The notes under the pieces: generated by a model
Told to the model about the DNA's origin: nothing
The model's database searches: none
What the model saw: the letters and a program-made list of their open reading frames with translations, nothing else
DNA from: Chloroflexota bacterium
GTDB lineage: Bacteria > Chloroflexota > Dehalococcoidia > SZUA-161 > SpSt-899
Assembly (NCBI GenBank): GCA_018657655.1
Contig: JABHWQ010000103.1
Location: 1-11,437 of the forward strand
Direction of reading: 5' to 3'
DNA: 11,437 nt
Part shown: piece after piece, positions 1 to 7,100 of the stretch
How the letters are laid out: each line of letters opens with the position of its first letter
Position numbering within the stretch: position 1 is the first letter of the stretch
Made by a program: the position numbers and the translations under genes

Positions 1-570
1 AGTACGAGCCTCAGCAAGAGCATAGTCTATGTCCGCCCGCAATGTGTGCAGCGGAACGCTCCCTTGATGCTCCCCTGTACGCCTGGCAATTTCCGCGCCA
101 CCCAATCGCCCGCCGATGCCAACCTTTATCCCCTTTGCACCCGCTTCCATGGTTTGCGAAATTGCCCTTTTCATCGCCCGTCGATAAGCGATCCTTCTCT
201 CAAGCTGATCCGCAATGTTCCTGGCAACCAGATATGCATCAAGCTCTGGTGTGCGGATCTCCCTAATATTTAACTGCACCTTCTTTTTGGTCAGCTTTTG
301 AAGTGTAGTCTTAACTTCATCAACTCTCTGTCCACCTCGTCCAATGACGATACCAGGTCTCGATGTATGAATTGATATGGTTACCTCACCAGTGCCTCGT
401 TCGATCTCTATCTTGGAGATACCAGCACCTCGATAACTTTTTTCAATTGTTCGCCGAATCGCTAGATCCTCGTGCAATAACTCGGCGTAATGCTGATCAT
501 CGTGCCACTTGGACAACCAGGTTTTATATGAACCTAGTCTGAATCCTACGGGATGGACTTTTTGACCCAT
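1..570 (-). CDS. rpsC: 30S ribosomal protein S3 (3' end outside window)
   Basis: S3 forms part of the 30S head and mRNA entry channel. Translating the minus strand from ATG at 570 gives 190 uninterrupted residues beginning MGQKVHPVGFRLG, the family's N-terminus. A KH domain with its GxxG loop is visible as IVIGRGG near residues 74-80. The conserved C-terminal region GGRLGGAEIARR is followed by VPLHTLRADIDYA near residues 174-186. The frame is open to base 1, so the stop and probably the last 20-50 residues lie outside. The start codon shares one base with the rplV stop (TAATG), which suggests translational coupling. Identity is very secure from these motifs and from its position after rplV. 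No frameshift was found. Confidence 0.97.
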   Translation of the reverse strand, partial: MGQKVHPVGFRLGSYKTWLSKWHDDQHYAELLHEDLAIRRTIEKSYRGAGISKIEIERGTGEVTISIHTSRPGIVIGRGGQRVDEVKTTLQKLTKKKVQLNIREIRTPELDAYLVARNIADQLERRIAYRRAMKRAISQTMEAGAKGIKVGIGGRLGGAEIARRTGEHQGSVPLHTLRADIDYALAEART

Positions 571-902
571 TATATCTCCTCAACCACAACAGTGATATGG
601 CATGACCGTTTAAGGATTGGACTGACCCTGCCACGTCCTGCGAATCGAACCCTCTTCATCCTCGTCCCTTCATCAACATACGCCCTGGTAATCTTGAGTT
701 CTGATGGCGTCATCTGGTAATTGTTTTCAGCACTAGCAACAGCGCTTTTCACCACACGCGATACGGTTCGAGCTATAGGGCTGGGCATAAAATTGAGCAC
801 GGCCAAAGCCTCATCGGCACCTTTTCCACGTACCAAATCGACCACCCGCCTCACCTTCTTTGGCGAAACCCTTACACCTTTTGCTGTTGATTTAACTTCC
901 AT
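570..902 (-). CDS. rplV: 50S ribosomal protein L22
   Basis: L22 binds 23S rRNA and lines the peptide exit tunnel with L4. The 110-residue product is normal length for the family. It opens with MEVKSTAKGVRVSPKKVRRV, matching the conserved SPxKVR region followed by DLVRGK. The central segment SAVASAENNY and the C-terminal beta-hairpin region, with GRGRVSPILKRSCHITVVV, are also conserved. The hairpin region (about residues 80-100) is where macrolide-resistance changes occur in other bacteria; no gross insertion or deletion is seen there. ATG at 902 is preceded by AGG at a 7-nt spacing and lies 18 bp after the rpsS stop. Its TAA overlaps the rpsC ATG by one base. Confidence 0.97.
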   Translation of the reverse strand: MEVKSTAKGVRVSPKKVRRVVDLVRGKGADEALAVLNFMPSPIARTVSRVVKSAVASAENNYQMTPSELKITRAYVDEGTRMKRVRFAGRGRVSPILKRSCHITVVVEEI

Positions 903-920
903 TTGGATACCTTTGCTGAT

Positions 921-1205
921 TTACTTCTTGCGAATTACTTTCTCTGTTCTCCCGGTGTGTCCGCGATAGGTCCTTGTCGGAACAAATTCTCCCAACTTGT
1001 GTCCTACCATATTTTCGGTGATGAAGATGGGAACATGTCGTCTGCCATCATGCACTGCCAGAGTCAAACCGAGCATGTCAGGCACAATCATCGAACTCCG
1101 AGCCCAGGTTTTGATTACGGCCTTACCGCCACCCGCTTTGAGGGCATTCACCTTCTTCATTAACTTGGCTTCTACAAACGGCCCTTTCTTAGTGGATCTT
1201 CCCAC
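921..1205 (-). CDS. rpsS: 30S ribosomal protein S19
   Basis: S19 sits in the 30S head with S13 and contacts the A-site tRNA region. The 94-residue product starts MGRSTKKGPFVEAKLMKKV. It contains RRHVPIFITENMVGHKLGEF and ends with the basic tail RTYRGHTGRTEKVIRKK, all typical of S19. The start codon is GTG at 1205. It is supported by a strong GGAGG at 1211-1215 (spacing 5) and by alignment of the N-terminus with the family. The rplB stop lies 12 bp upstream and rplV begins 18 bp downstream, so it is an internal gene of the S10 operon. Nothing is odd apart from the non-ATG start. Confidence 0.97.
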   Translation of the reverse strand: MGRSTKKGPFVEAKLMKKVNALKAGGGKAVIKTWARSSMIVPDMLGLTLAVHDGRRHVPIFITENMVGHKLGEFVPTRTYRGHTGRTEKVIRKK

Positions 1206-1217
1206 CTGAACCTCCGA

Positions 1218-2045
1218 TTACTTTTTCTTCCTTCTGAGGATCATCTTGTCAGTTCGTTTATTCTTCCTGGTTTTAACACCACGTGCCGGCTTACCCCAAG
1301 GAGTCTTGGGACCGGGCATACCAATAGGCGCCCTACCCTCGCCACCACCATGAGGATGGTCACTGGGATTCATTGCGGAACCTCGCACGGTGGGCCGCCA
1401 TCCCATCAACCTCTTACGTCCAGCCTTCCCCAAGTTGATACTATCATGATCGACATTTCCAACCTGTCCGATAGTCGCCATGCAGGCAGTTCTAACACGC
1501 CGTATTTCCTTGGACGGGAGCCGAATTAAAGCGTATGCACCCTCTTTTGCCATCAACTCGCCCGCATTCCCGGCGCTCCGAACCATCTGCCCACCCCGTC
1601 CGGGATGAAGCTCGATGTTATGAATCTGCGTACCCGTGGGCATCGCCTTCAATGGTAAAGCATTCCCAACTTTGATTTCGGCATCTTCGCCCGACATAAC
1701 TCCGTCACCAGGCTTAAGCCCGACCGGAGCCAGAATATAACGCTTTTCACCATCAACATAATGGATTAGAGCGATATTCGCAGATCGATTCGGATCGTAC
1801 TCGATGGAGGCCACCTTCCCAGGAATACCGACTTTATCTCGTTTGAAATCGATAATACGATATTTTCTCTTTACGCCACCGCCACGATGCCGAACAGTTA
1901 TTCTTCCCCTGTTATTCCTGCCACCCGACTTTTTCACGGGTACGGTGAGCGATTTCTCCGGCTTCGTTTTAGTTATTTCACTAAACGTCAGGCCGGTCAT
2001 ATTCCGTCTGCCGGGGGAAGTTGGCTTATATATTTTTATCGCCAT
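1218..2045 (-). CDS. rplB: 50S ribosomal protein L2
   Basis: L2 is a primary 23S rRNA-binding protein needed for subunit association and the peptidyl-transferase centre. The 275 residues match the family's usual length. The N-terminal OB-like half includes GRNNRGRITVRHRGGGVKRK and YRIIDFKRDK. The SH3-like half includes TGTQIHNIELHPGRGGQ and GNAGELMAKEG. The conserved C-terminal loop MNPSDHPHGGGEGR near residues 226-239 retains the histidine implicated in peptidyl-transferase function, followed by TPWGKPARG and a basic tail. ATG at 2045 lies 11 bp after the rplW stop, with AGGA overlapping that stop as ribosome binding site. It is intact and unremarkable. Confidence 0.98.
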   Translation of the reverse strand: MAIKIYKPTSPGRRNMTGLTFSEITKTKPEKSLTVPVKKSGGRNNRGRITVRHRGGGVKRKYRIIDFKRDKVGIPGKVASIEYDPNRSANIALIHYVDGEKRYILAPVGLKPGDGVMSGEDAEIKVGNALPLKAMPTGTQIHNIELHPGRGGQMVRSAGNAGELMAKEGAYALIRLPSKEIRRVRTACMATIGQVGNVDHDSINLGKAGRKRLMGWRPTVRGSAMNPSDHPHGGGEGRAPIGMPGPKTPWGKPARGVKTRKNKRTDKMILRRKKK

Positions 2046-2056
2046 AATATCAAATC

Positions 2057-2341
2057 CTAAACGCCTTCGAAGATCTCAATTTTTTCCCCTGGTTTGAGGG
2101 TGACTATCGCTTTCTTCCAGGCTGGTCTATGTCCTCTAAGTCTCCCGTAGCCTCTGGGCCTCTTGGGAACCGTTATTACGTTTACAGAGACAACGCTCAC
2201 TCCAAAAACCTTCTCGACCGCTGCCTTAATCTGTACCTTGTTGGCTTTCTTCTCGGTCTCAAATACATATTTATTCTGATCCATCAGATCAGTATTCTTT
2301 TCAGTGATTACCGGTCGGCGAAGTACTTCGTAGATATGCAT
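2057..2341 (-). CDS. rplW: 50S ribosomal protein L23
   Basis: L23 lies at the polypeptide exit site, where it docks trigger factor and signal recognition particle. The 94-residue product begins MHIYEVLRRPVITEKN, carrying the conserved RPVITEK motif. It continues with YVFETEKKANKVQIKAAVEKVFGV, the hallmark of the family (positions about 26-48), and ends with the GRLRGHRPAWKKAIVTL segment. ATG at 2341 is 9 bp after the rplD stop, with an AGGA-type ribosome binding site close to that stop. Length and motifs are normal. It sits between rplD and rplB, as in most bacteria. Confidence 0.97.
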   Translation of the reverse strand: MHIYEVLRRPVITEKNTDLMDQNKYVFETEKKANKVQIKAAVEKVFGVSVVSVNVITVPKRPRGYGRLRGHRPAWKKAIVTLKPGEKIEIFEGV

Positions 2342-2350
2342 TTCGGATTC

Positions 2351-3001
2351 CTATCCCTCTACAGCAGAGGCCTCTTGTCCCATCCCCCAAAGACCTTCGA
2401 CTGTGCGCACCGCATCGGTTGTAATTATCAGGTCTCTATGTGAGAGTAGATCGACTACATTTAGCTGTCGAGCCTGAATTGCATCGACCTTCTCTACATT
2501 ATTTACAGATCTAACCACACCACTATCTATCGAATTCAGTGCTACAAGTGCAGAACGCTCAATCTTCAGAGCCTGCAACATCCCTACTATTTCTCTGGTC
2601 TTGGGCTGACTCATCTCCAGCTTGTCTATGACTTTGAGGTTCCCATCAGCTACCTTGGCAGAAAGCAAACACTTTATCGCCAGTCGACGCATCTTCTTCG
2701 GCATATCCTGACGATAACTCCTGGGACGAGGCCCAAAGGTGACTCCACCATGTCGACGCAATGGCGATCTCAGATCACCAGCCCTGGCTCTTCCCGTACC
2801 TTTCTGCTTGTACAGTTTGCGAGTACTTCCAGACACTTCACTTCGTGTCTTTGTATTCGCTGTACCTACTCTCGCATTGGCTCGTTGTCTCACCATAGCC
2901 TGATGAACAACAGCCTCATTCATGGGCAGCCCAAATACGCTTTCATCTAAATCTAGCTGCCCAACTTCTGAGCCTTCAACATTGTAAACTGGGACCTGCA
3001 T
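2351..3001 (-). CDS. rplD: 50S ribosomal protein L4
   Basis: L4 binds 23S rRNA, and its extended loop lines the exit tunnel opposite L22. In E. coli it also represses its own S10 operon. I place the start at ATG 3001 (216 residues, MQVPVYNVEG). It is preceded by GAGG at a 7-nt spacing and matches the family N-terminus. A longer in-frame form from TTG at 3025 would add eight residues, has no good binding site and is unlikely. Motifs include STRKLYKQKGTGRARAGD and SPLRRHGGVTFGPRPRSY (tunnel loop, roughly residues 60-95). The C-terminal end VVDLLSHRDLIITTDAV is also family-like. Unusually, rplC is not immediately upstream: about 4.3 kb containing an opposite-strand ABC transporter intervenes, and this gene opens a transcription unit with its own promoter and structured leader. 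Confidence 0.97.
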   Translation of the reverse strand: MQVPVYNVEGSEVGQLDLDESVFGLPMNEAVVHQAMVRQRANARVGTANTKTRSEVSGSTRKLYKQKGTGRARAGDLRSPLRRHGGVTFGPRPRSYRQDMPKKMRRLAIKCLLSAKVADGNLKVIDKLEMSQPKTREIVGMLQALKIERSALVALNSIDSGVVRSVNNVEKVDAIQARQLNVVDLLSHRDLIITTDAVRTVEGLWGMGQEASAVEG

Positions 3002-3008
3002 CGTATTT

Positions 3009-3012
3009 CCTC
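3009..3012 (-). promoter_or_regulatory. rplD ribosome binding site (decides the start)
   Basis: The minus strand reads CGAGGAAATACGATG, giving GAGG seven bases before ATG 3001. This favours the conserved L4 start MQVPV over the upstream TTG at 3025. The site lies within a few bases of the U-run of the leader hairpin, so structure in the leader could also influence initiation. Confidence 0.75.
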
Positions 3013-3026
3013 GTTTTTTTGGCAAT

Positions 3027-3091
3027 AAAAACAGCCGACAGCTTACAGTGGGAACCCCTAGTTGTTAACTGTATGCTGTGGGCTGTCGGCT
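3027..3091 (-). terminator. Terminator-like hairpin in rplD leader (candidate attenuator)
   Basis: On the minus strand AGCCGACAGC (3091-3082) pairs perfectly with GCTGTCGGCT (3042-3033). Inside it, TACAGT (3073-3068) pairs with ACTGTA (3049-3044), and five U residues follow at 3031-3027 after one G. The 5' arm can slip: CAGC at 3078-3075 can replace the CAGC at 3085-3082, giving AGCCGA/TCGGCT, a 7-nt bulge, then a nearly continuous inner helix with one A-A mismatch. The element ends about 25 nt before the L4 start and downstream of a near-consensus promoter. It therefore looks like an intrinsic terminator inside a leader. Attenuation, perhaps by L4 itself, is inference. A dispersed palindromic repeat or a plain terminator for upstream transcription are alternatives. 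Confidence 0.6.
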
Positions 3092-3093
3092 AA

Positions 3094-3117
3094 CTACATC
3101 ATAATGACGCTTTGCAT
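3094..3117 (-). other. Tiny leader reading frame (MQSVIMM) upstream of rplD hairpin
   Basis: Within the predicted rplD leader the minus strand encodes ATG, six further codons and TAG (MQSVIMM). The stop is only two bases before the hairpin. An imperfect AGGG lies about four bases upstream, too close and too weak to be convincing. The geometry (promoter, short frame, terminator-like hairpin, structural gene) resembles classical attenuators. However, a frame this short is expected by chance, and there is no run of one regulatory codon. Confidence 0.2.
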
Positions 3118-3145
3118 GACGCCCTGTATCTACCCGGACTATTGT

Positions 3146-3173
3146 ATAATACCTCAAATACCGGTAATGTCAA
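3146..3173 (-). promoter_or_regulatory. Promoter for the rplD operon
   Basis: The minus strand carries a perfect -35 box TTGACA (3173-3168), a 16-nt spacer and a -10 box TATTAT (3151-3146, five of six consensus bases). Transcription would begin near 3139 and give a leader of about 138 nt before rplD. This fits its location exactly where the S10 cluster has been cut from its usual upstream promoter. It is a housekeeping sigma-70-type promoter by sequence; no experiment is implied. Confidence 0.75.
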
Positions 3174-3276
3174 GAGGGGAAAGCAAAAATCAACGTATTT
3201 ACCACACTGTATCGCTCTCTATTCCCTCTTTCGCCTCCTCACAGCACGCTATTCGACCCTCACGTATCATAATAAA

Positions 3277-3308
3277 TTGAATGTTTAGGACAGTTAAACT
3301 ACATTCAA
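3277..3308. promoter_or_regulatory. Operator-like inverted repeat upstream of ABC genes
   Basis: TTGAATGT (3277-3284) and ACATTCAA (3301-3308) are perfect 8-bp arms separated by 16 bp. A second, smaller symmetry, AGTT/AACT, lies within the spacer at 3292-3300. The element sits about 50 bp upstream of the TATAAT at 3356-3361 and about 120 bp before the ATPase start. Such a position could suit an activator or repressor site for the transporter. No regulator gene is present in the window, so this is only a candidate. Confidence 0.3.
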
Positions 3309-3355
3309 GGTTATGCTAGAAGACAACCATGGTATATTTCTATTCATTGGTGTAT

Positions 3356-3361
3356 TATAAT
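3356..3361 (+). promoter_or_regulatory. Candidate -10 box for the ABC transporter operon
   Basis: A perfect TATAAT lies 66 bp upstream of the ATPase ATG. The hexamer 17 nt upstream (TATATT at 3333-3338) is a poor -35 match, so the promoter may be weak or activator-dependent. A second possibility is TTGGTG (3347-3352), 17 nt, TATAGC (3370-3375). Confidence 0.4.
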
Positions 3362-3427
3362 GCCTGAAATATAGCTTCAATATGATCTGGAAAAATCAGT
3401 GTGGTAGAAATACGGAAGGAGTAGCCA

Positions 3428-4129
3428 ATGCACATTATCGATGTTAAAGGTGTACACAAAACCTACGATACCGGCAAGGTAAAGGTACACGCACTCAGAG
3501 GTGTTGACCTGAACATAACCGAAGGGGAGATGGTGGCTGTCATGGGACCCAGCGGGTGTGGCAAGACAACACTTTTGAACTGTCTTTCCGGGATAGACAG
3601 CATCGATGAGGGAGAGATTTTTGTCAAAGGCAATCATATTCCCAAGATGTCAGACAAGGAACGCACCAAGTTCCGCGCCGAAGAGATGGGATTTGTCTTC
3701 CAGGCTTTCAATCTACTTCCCGTGCTAAGTGTGGTAGAAAATGTTGAACTACCTTTATTAGTGTCAGGAGTCAAGCAGAAGATAGCACGAAAACAAGCCG
3801 AGGAAATACTCGATCTGGTTAGCTTGGCAGATCAGAGAAACAAACGCCCCGCCGAACTATCGGGAGGTCAGCAACAGAGAGTTGCTGTAGCCCGAGCGCT
3901 GGTAAATAGTCCTGCTATCGTTTGGGGGGACGAGCCTACCGGCAATCTCGATAGTGAGACAGCCATGGGCATTATGGAAGTCCTGCGCAAACTCAACAAG
4001 GAAAAACGACAAACATTTGTTCTGGTCACTCACGCAGCCGAGGTAGGCGAAATGACCGACCGTATTATCCGCATGCGCGATGGCGTAATTGAATGCGATA
4101 GCGAGAATGGTCAGGAAGCTTGCCTTTAA
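3428..4129 (+). CDS. ABC transporter ATP-binding protein (LolD/MacB family)
   Basis: This is the cytoplasmic ATPase of an FtsX-type (type VII, mechanotransmission) ABC system; it would power the permease encoded just downstream. The 233 residues match the LolD/MacB-ATPase length. Visible motifs are Walker A GPSGCGKTT (40-48), Q-loop VFQAFNLLP with Gln92, signature LSGGQQQR (144-151), Walker B ending in DEPT with catalytic Glu169, D-loop GNLDS and H-loop His202. The residues before the Walker B Asp are Trp-Gly, where LolD proteins more often have Leu-Ala or similar; the catalytic residues are intact. ATG 3428 has AGGAG six bases upstream. The permease starts 40 bp after the stop, so the two probably form an operon. 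The substrate cannot be read from the ATPase. Confidence 0.93.
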   Translation: MHIIDVKGVHKTYDTGKVKVHALRGVDLNITEGEMVAVMGPSGCGKTTLLNCLSGIDSIDEGEIFVKGNHIPKMSDKERTKFRAEEMGFVFQAFNLLPVLSVVENVELPLLVSGVKQKIARKQAEEILDLVSLADQRNKRPAELSGGQQQRVAVARALVNSPAIVWGDEPTGNLDSETAMGIMEVLRKLNKEKRQTFVLVTHAAEVGEMTDRIIRMRDGVIECDSENGQEACL

Positions 4130-4169
4130 GGAATGGATCGAGCTAGCAGTTACTAGTTAGGAGAACATC

Positions 4170-7100
4170 ATGGAAGATCTGAAAGCCCTGTTATTAATGC
4201 CCCTCCTGGTTATCTTTGTAATATGTGCAGTGATCCTTAGCGTAAGCGCCCTTAGAAATAAGGTGTTGTTTAAGATGGGAGCTCGCAACATCCCACGCCG
4301 ACTTGCCAACACCGTGCTGACCTGCCTGGGACTCATGTTCGCTGCGATGATTTTCTCTGCTTCGTTTGCAACCGGTGATACTCTCAATCATTCCATCCGG
4401 GGCCTTGCGGTGGACTACCTTGGAAAGGTAGACATCATGGTGATGCGAGATGGGGTTGATTTCGGAGCAGTTCAGGGTCATGCACTGACTGGCGCTGAGA
4501 CGACCAACTACTTTGATGAGGCTGAAGCTGACAATGTAAGGAGTACCCTTACCGAGCTGATGGACACCGGAACAGTGGAAGGCGTGGCCCCAGCCATAAT
4601 TGAGAATGTGCCCGGAGTGAGCCAGAACAAACTGAACGAACCCTCTATTACCCTCCTTGGATTTGATCATCAGCATATGGAGGGCTTCGATCTGCTGGTA
4701 GATGAGCGAGGACAAGAGCTCTCTCTGGAGGAATTGGAGGGTCTTGGAGAGGGTTACATTTATATCAACATGGACTTGGCAGAAAGTCTTGAAATCGGTA
4801 TCAATGATCAGATCGATATCTTTCTCTCACGAGAGGAAACGCCACTTACTGTTGCAGGTATATATGAGACCGGAGGCAATCCTTCAACCTTCAGTTTCGA
4901 TGCTGGGGCCACCGCAGTTATGGCCCTTTCCCAATTGCAGTCACTCCGTGGATCAGATGAAATCAACTATGTCATCATCACAAACCAGGGTGGAGCCATT
5001 GAAGGAGCTGAGCACACCGATGCAGTCATGCAAATCCTGGAGCCAACGTTCGAAGGGACAGGACTGAAAGTCGAGCCTGTAAAACAGGATGCCCTAGATG
5101 AAGCCGACGAGGGTGGTGCAATGTTCTCCACGATCTTCCTTGTGCTCGGCAGCTTTTCGATGATCGCTGGTATACTGCTGATTTTCCTCATTTTTGTCAT
5201 GCTGGCCGCAGAAAGAAAACAGGAACTCGGAATCGCACGGGCCATTGGTACCCAGCGCGGCCACATCATTCGATTGTTCACTTTCGAGGGAGTCATTTAC
5301 GCCCTCATTGCGTCCGCTGTTGGAGCCGGACTGGGATTGTTGATCAGCTGGGGCGGTATACAGGCCCTGGCATCAGCTTTTAAAGAAATGGGATTCAAGA
5401 TCGAATTCGATTTTACCACCAGCGGCGTGATCATATCCTATCTGATGGGAGTTCTCTTCACCCTCCTCATCGTCGTGGCCTCTGCATGGCGAGTGAGCAG
5501 ACTCAACATCATATGCGCCATTAAAGACATCCCTGAGCCACCGCAAGAGGGGAAACGAAATATCAAGGGCCTTCTGGTAGTGATCTTCTTCCCCCTCTTG
5601 GGACTGCCACTAGTCTTTATCGGAATCCAGGCAACTGAATGGGTTCCTTATTCACTTGGAATGTCGTTTCTGATCATTGGTTTATGTATGCTGGCGCGCA
5701 AGCGGCCTATCCGCTTGCCGGATCGACCTGCCTTTACTTTGGCGGGAACTCTCCTTGTGTTTTTCTGGCTGCTGCCTTCAAGATTCCATCCTAAAGGGGA
5801 GGAAATGGGTGCCGGCTTCGAGATGTTCATACTCACCGGAGTGATGCTTGTTATGGGATCAGTGTGGGTGATCATGTATAACTCAGACCTTTTGCTCAAA
5901 GCTATAATGGCCATCTTCGGGCGAATGCGATCAATCACCCCCATGATCAAAACAGCAGTTTCGTATCCTATGGCAAGCCGCTTCCGCACTGGCATGGCCG
6001 TAGCCATGTTCTCCCTGATCATTTTTACGCTGGTCTACATGTCCTCGATGATCGCGTCCTTCAATGGTTTGCTGGATGATACTGACCGCGTCACCGGTGG
6101 ATTTGATATCAGGTCTACCGTCAGTTTCACCAATCCCATCACTGATATCGAGACGGAACTTCAGGGAGCTGATGGCGTGAGCCTCAATGACTTCCAGGCG
6201 ATAGGCAGCTTCAACTTCATTCGCACCAAGATGAGAGATGCAAGCGGGACACCCGAAGAAATCCCGGCGGCAACCCAGAGTGAGAATCCCAATGATGCAA
6301 CCCCTGAAGAAGAGTGGACCGACCTCTTTATTGAAGGCGTAGATTCAGATTACACCGAGAACGTGAACTATGACTTCGAGTTGACGACCGCCGACTATGT
6401 ATCGAAGGAGGAAGTGTGGGAAGCCTTGTCAAAAGACTCCTCGCTGGCTGTGGTAAGTACTGAAATAGCGCCCACCAAGTATACACCGATGGGTGGAAGT
6501 GAATTTGACCTCGTGATTGGCGAAGGGGAATTCGTGGTGGAAGATGAGGTCTTGCCCGATAACATATTCGTCGAGGTGCAGACCTACGGATTAAATCCGG
6601 AAACCCGGAAGCTACAGGTTATAGGAGTAGTGGACGGTATGGCAGTATATTCAGGCCTTGTAACAGCATCACAGGAGACAGTCAATGATCTAGCAGGGAA
6701 CGGCAATATCATACTGCCAAACAGATACCGATTTATGGTTGAACCTGAGAAAGCGGATGAAGTACCGCAACTGGCCAAAAGCCTCGAGAAACACTTCGCC
6801 GAGAACGGGATGAATGCAGAGGTCATGTCAGAAGAGGTGGAAGACTTCGCCAAAATCCAGAATATGTTCCTGAATCTGATGATTGCCTTCATGGCGCTAG
6901 GCCTTATTGTGGGGATTGCAGCACTGGGAGTGATAGCGGCCCGGTCCGTGGTAGAACGCAGGCAGCAAGTAGGAATGCTCAGGGCCATCGGATTCCAGCA
7001 AGGCATGATCCAGTTCACGTTTCTCCTGGAATCATCGTTTATAGCCTTCCTCGGCATCCTGCTGGGTGTCGGACTGGGCGTCGTCACTTCGATCCTCTTC

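Larger units (their letters stand above)
3002..3427. other. Divergent regulatory region between rplD and the ABC transporter
   Basis: This 426-bp gap has no convincing gene. From left to right it holds the rplD ribosome binding site, the U-run and hairpin (3027-3091), a seven-codon frame (3094-3117) and the minus-strand promoter (3146-3173). It continues with an AT-rich stretch containing an inverted repeat (3277-3308), a plus-strand -10-like TATAAT (3356-3361) and the ATPase ribosome binding site (3417-3421). I see nothing specific in 3180-3270. A plus-strand frame across 3062-3280 has no family resemblance and no binding site. Confidence 0.7.

Noticed and set aside
3002..3025. Longer L4 start at TTG 3025
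   Set aside because: It adds eight unconserved residues and has no binding site. ATG 3001 has GAGG at a 7-nt spacing and the conserved N-terminus.
3062..3280. 72-residue plus-strand frame in the divergent region
   Set aside because: It crosses the minus-strand promoter and hairpin, has no binding site, and its Cys/Ile-rich composition resembles no known protein.
3398..3740. 13-bp direct repeat AGTGTGGTAGAAA at 3398-3410 and 3728-3740
   Set aside because: About one exact repeat of this length is expected by chance in a window of this size. One copy is inside the ATPase coding sequence, and nothing around it suggests duplication or a mobile element.
4194..4715. 173-residue minus-strand frame
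   Set aside because: Lies wholly antisense to the permease N-terminal region and has no recognisable domain or ribosome binding site.
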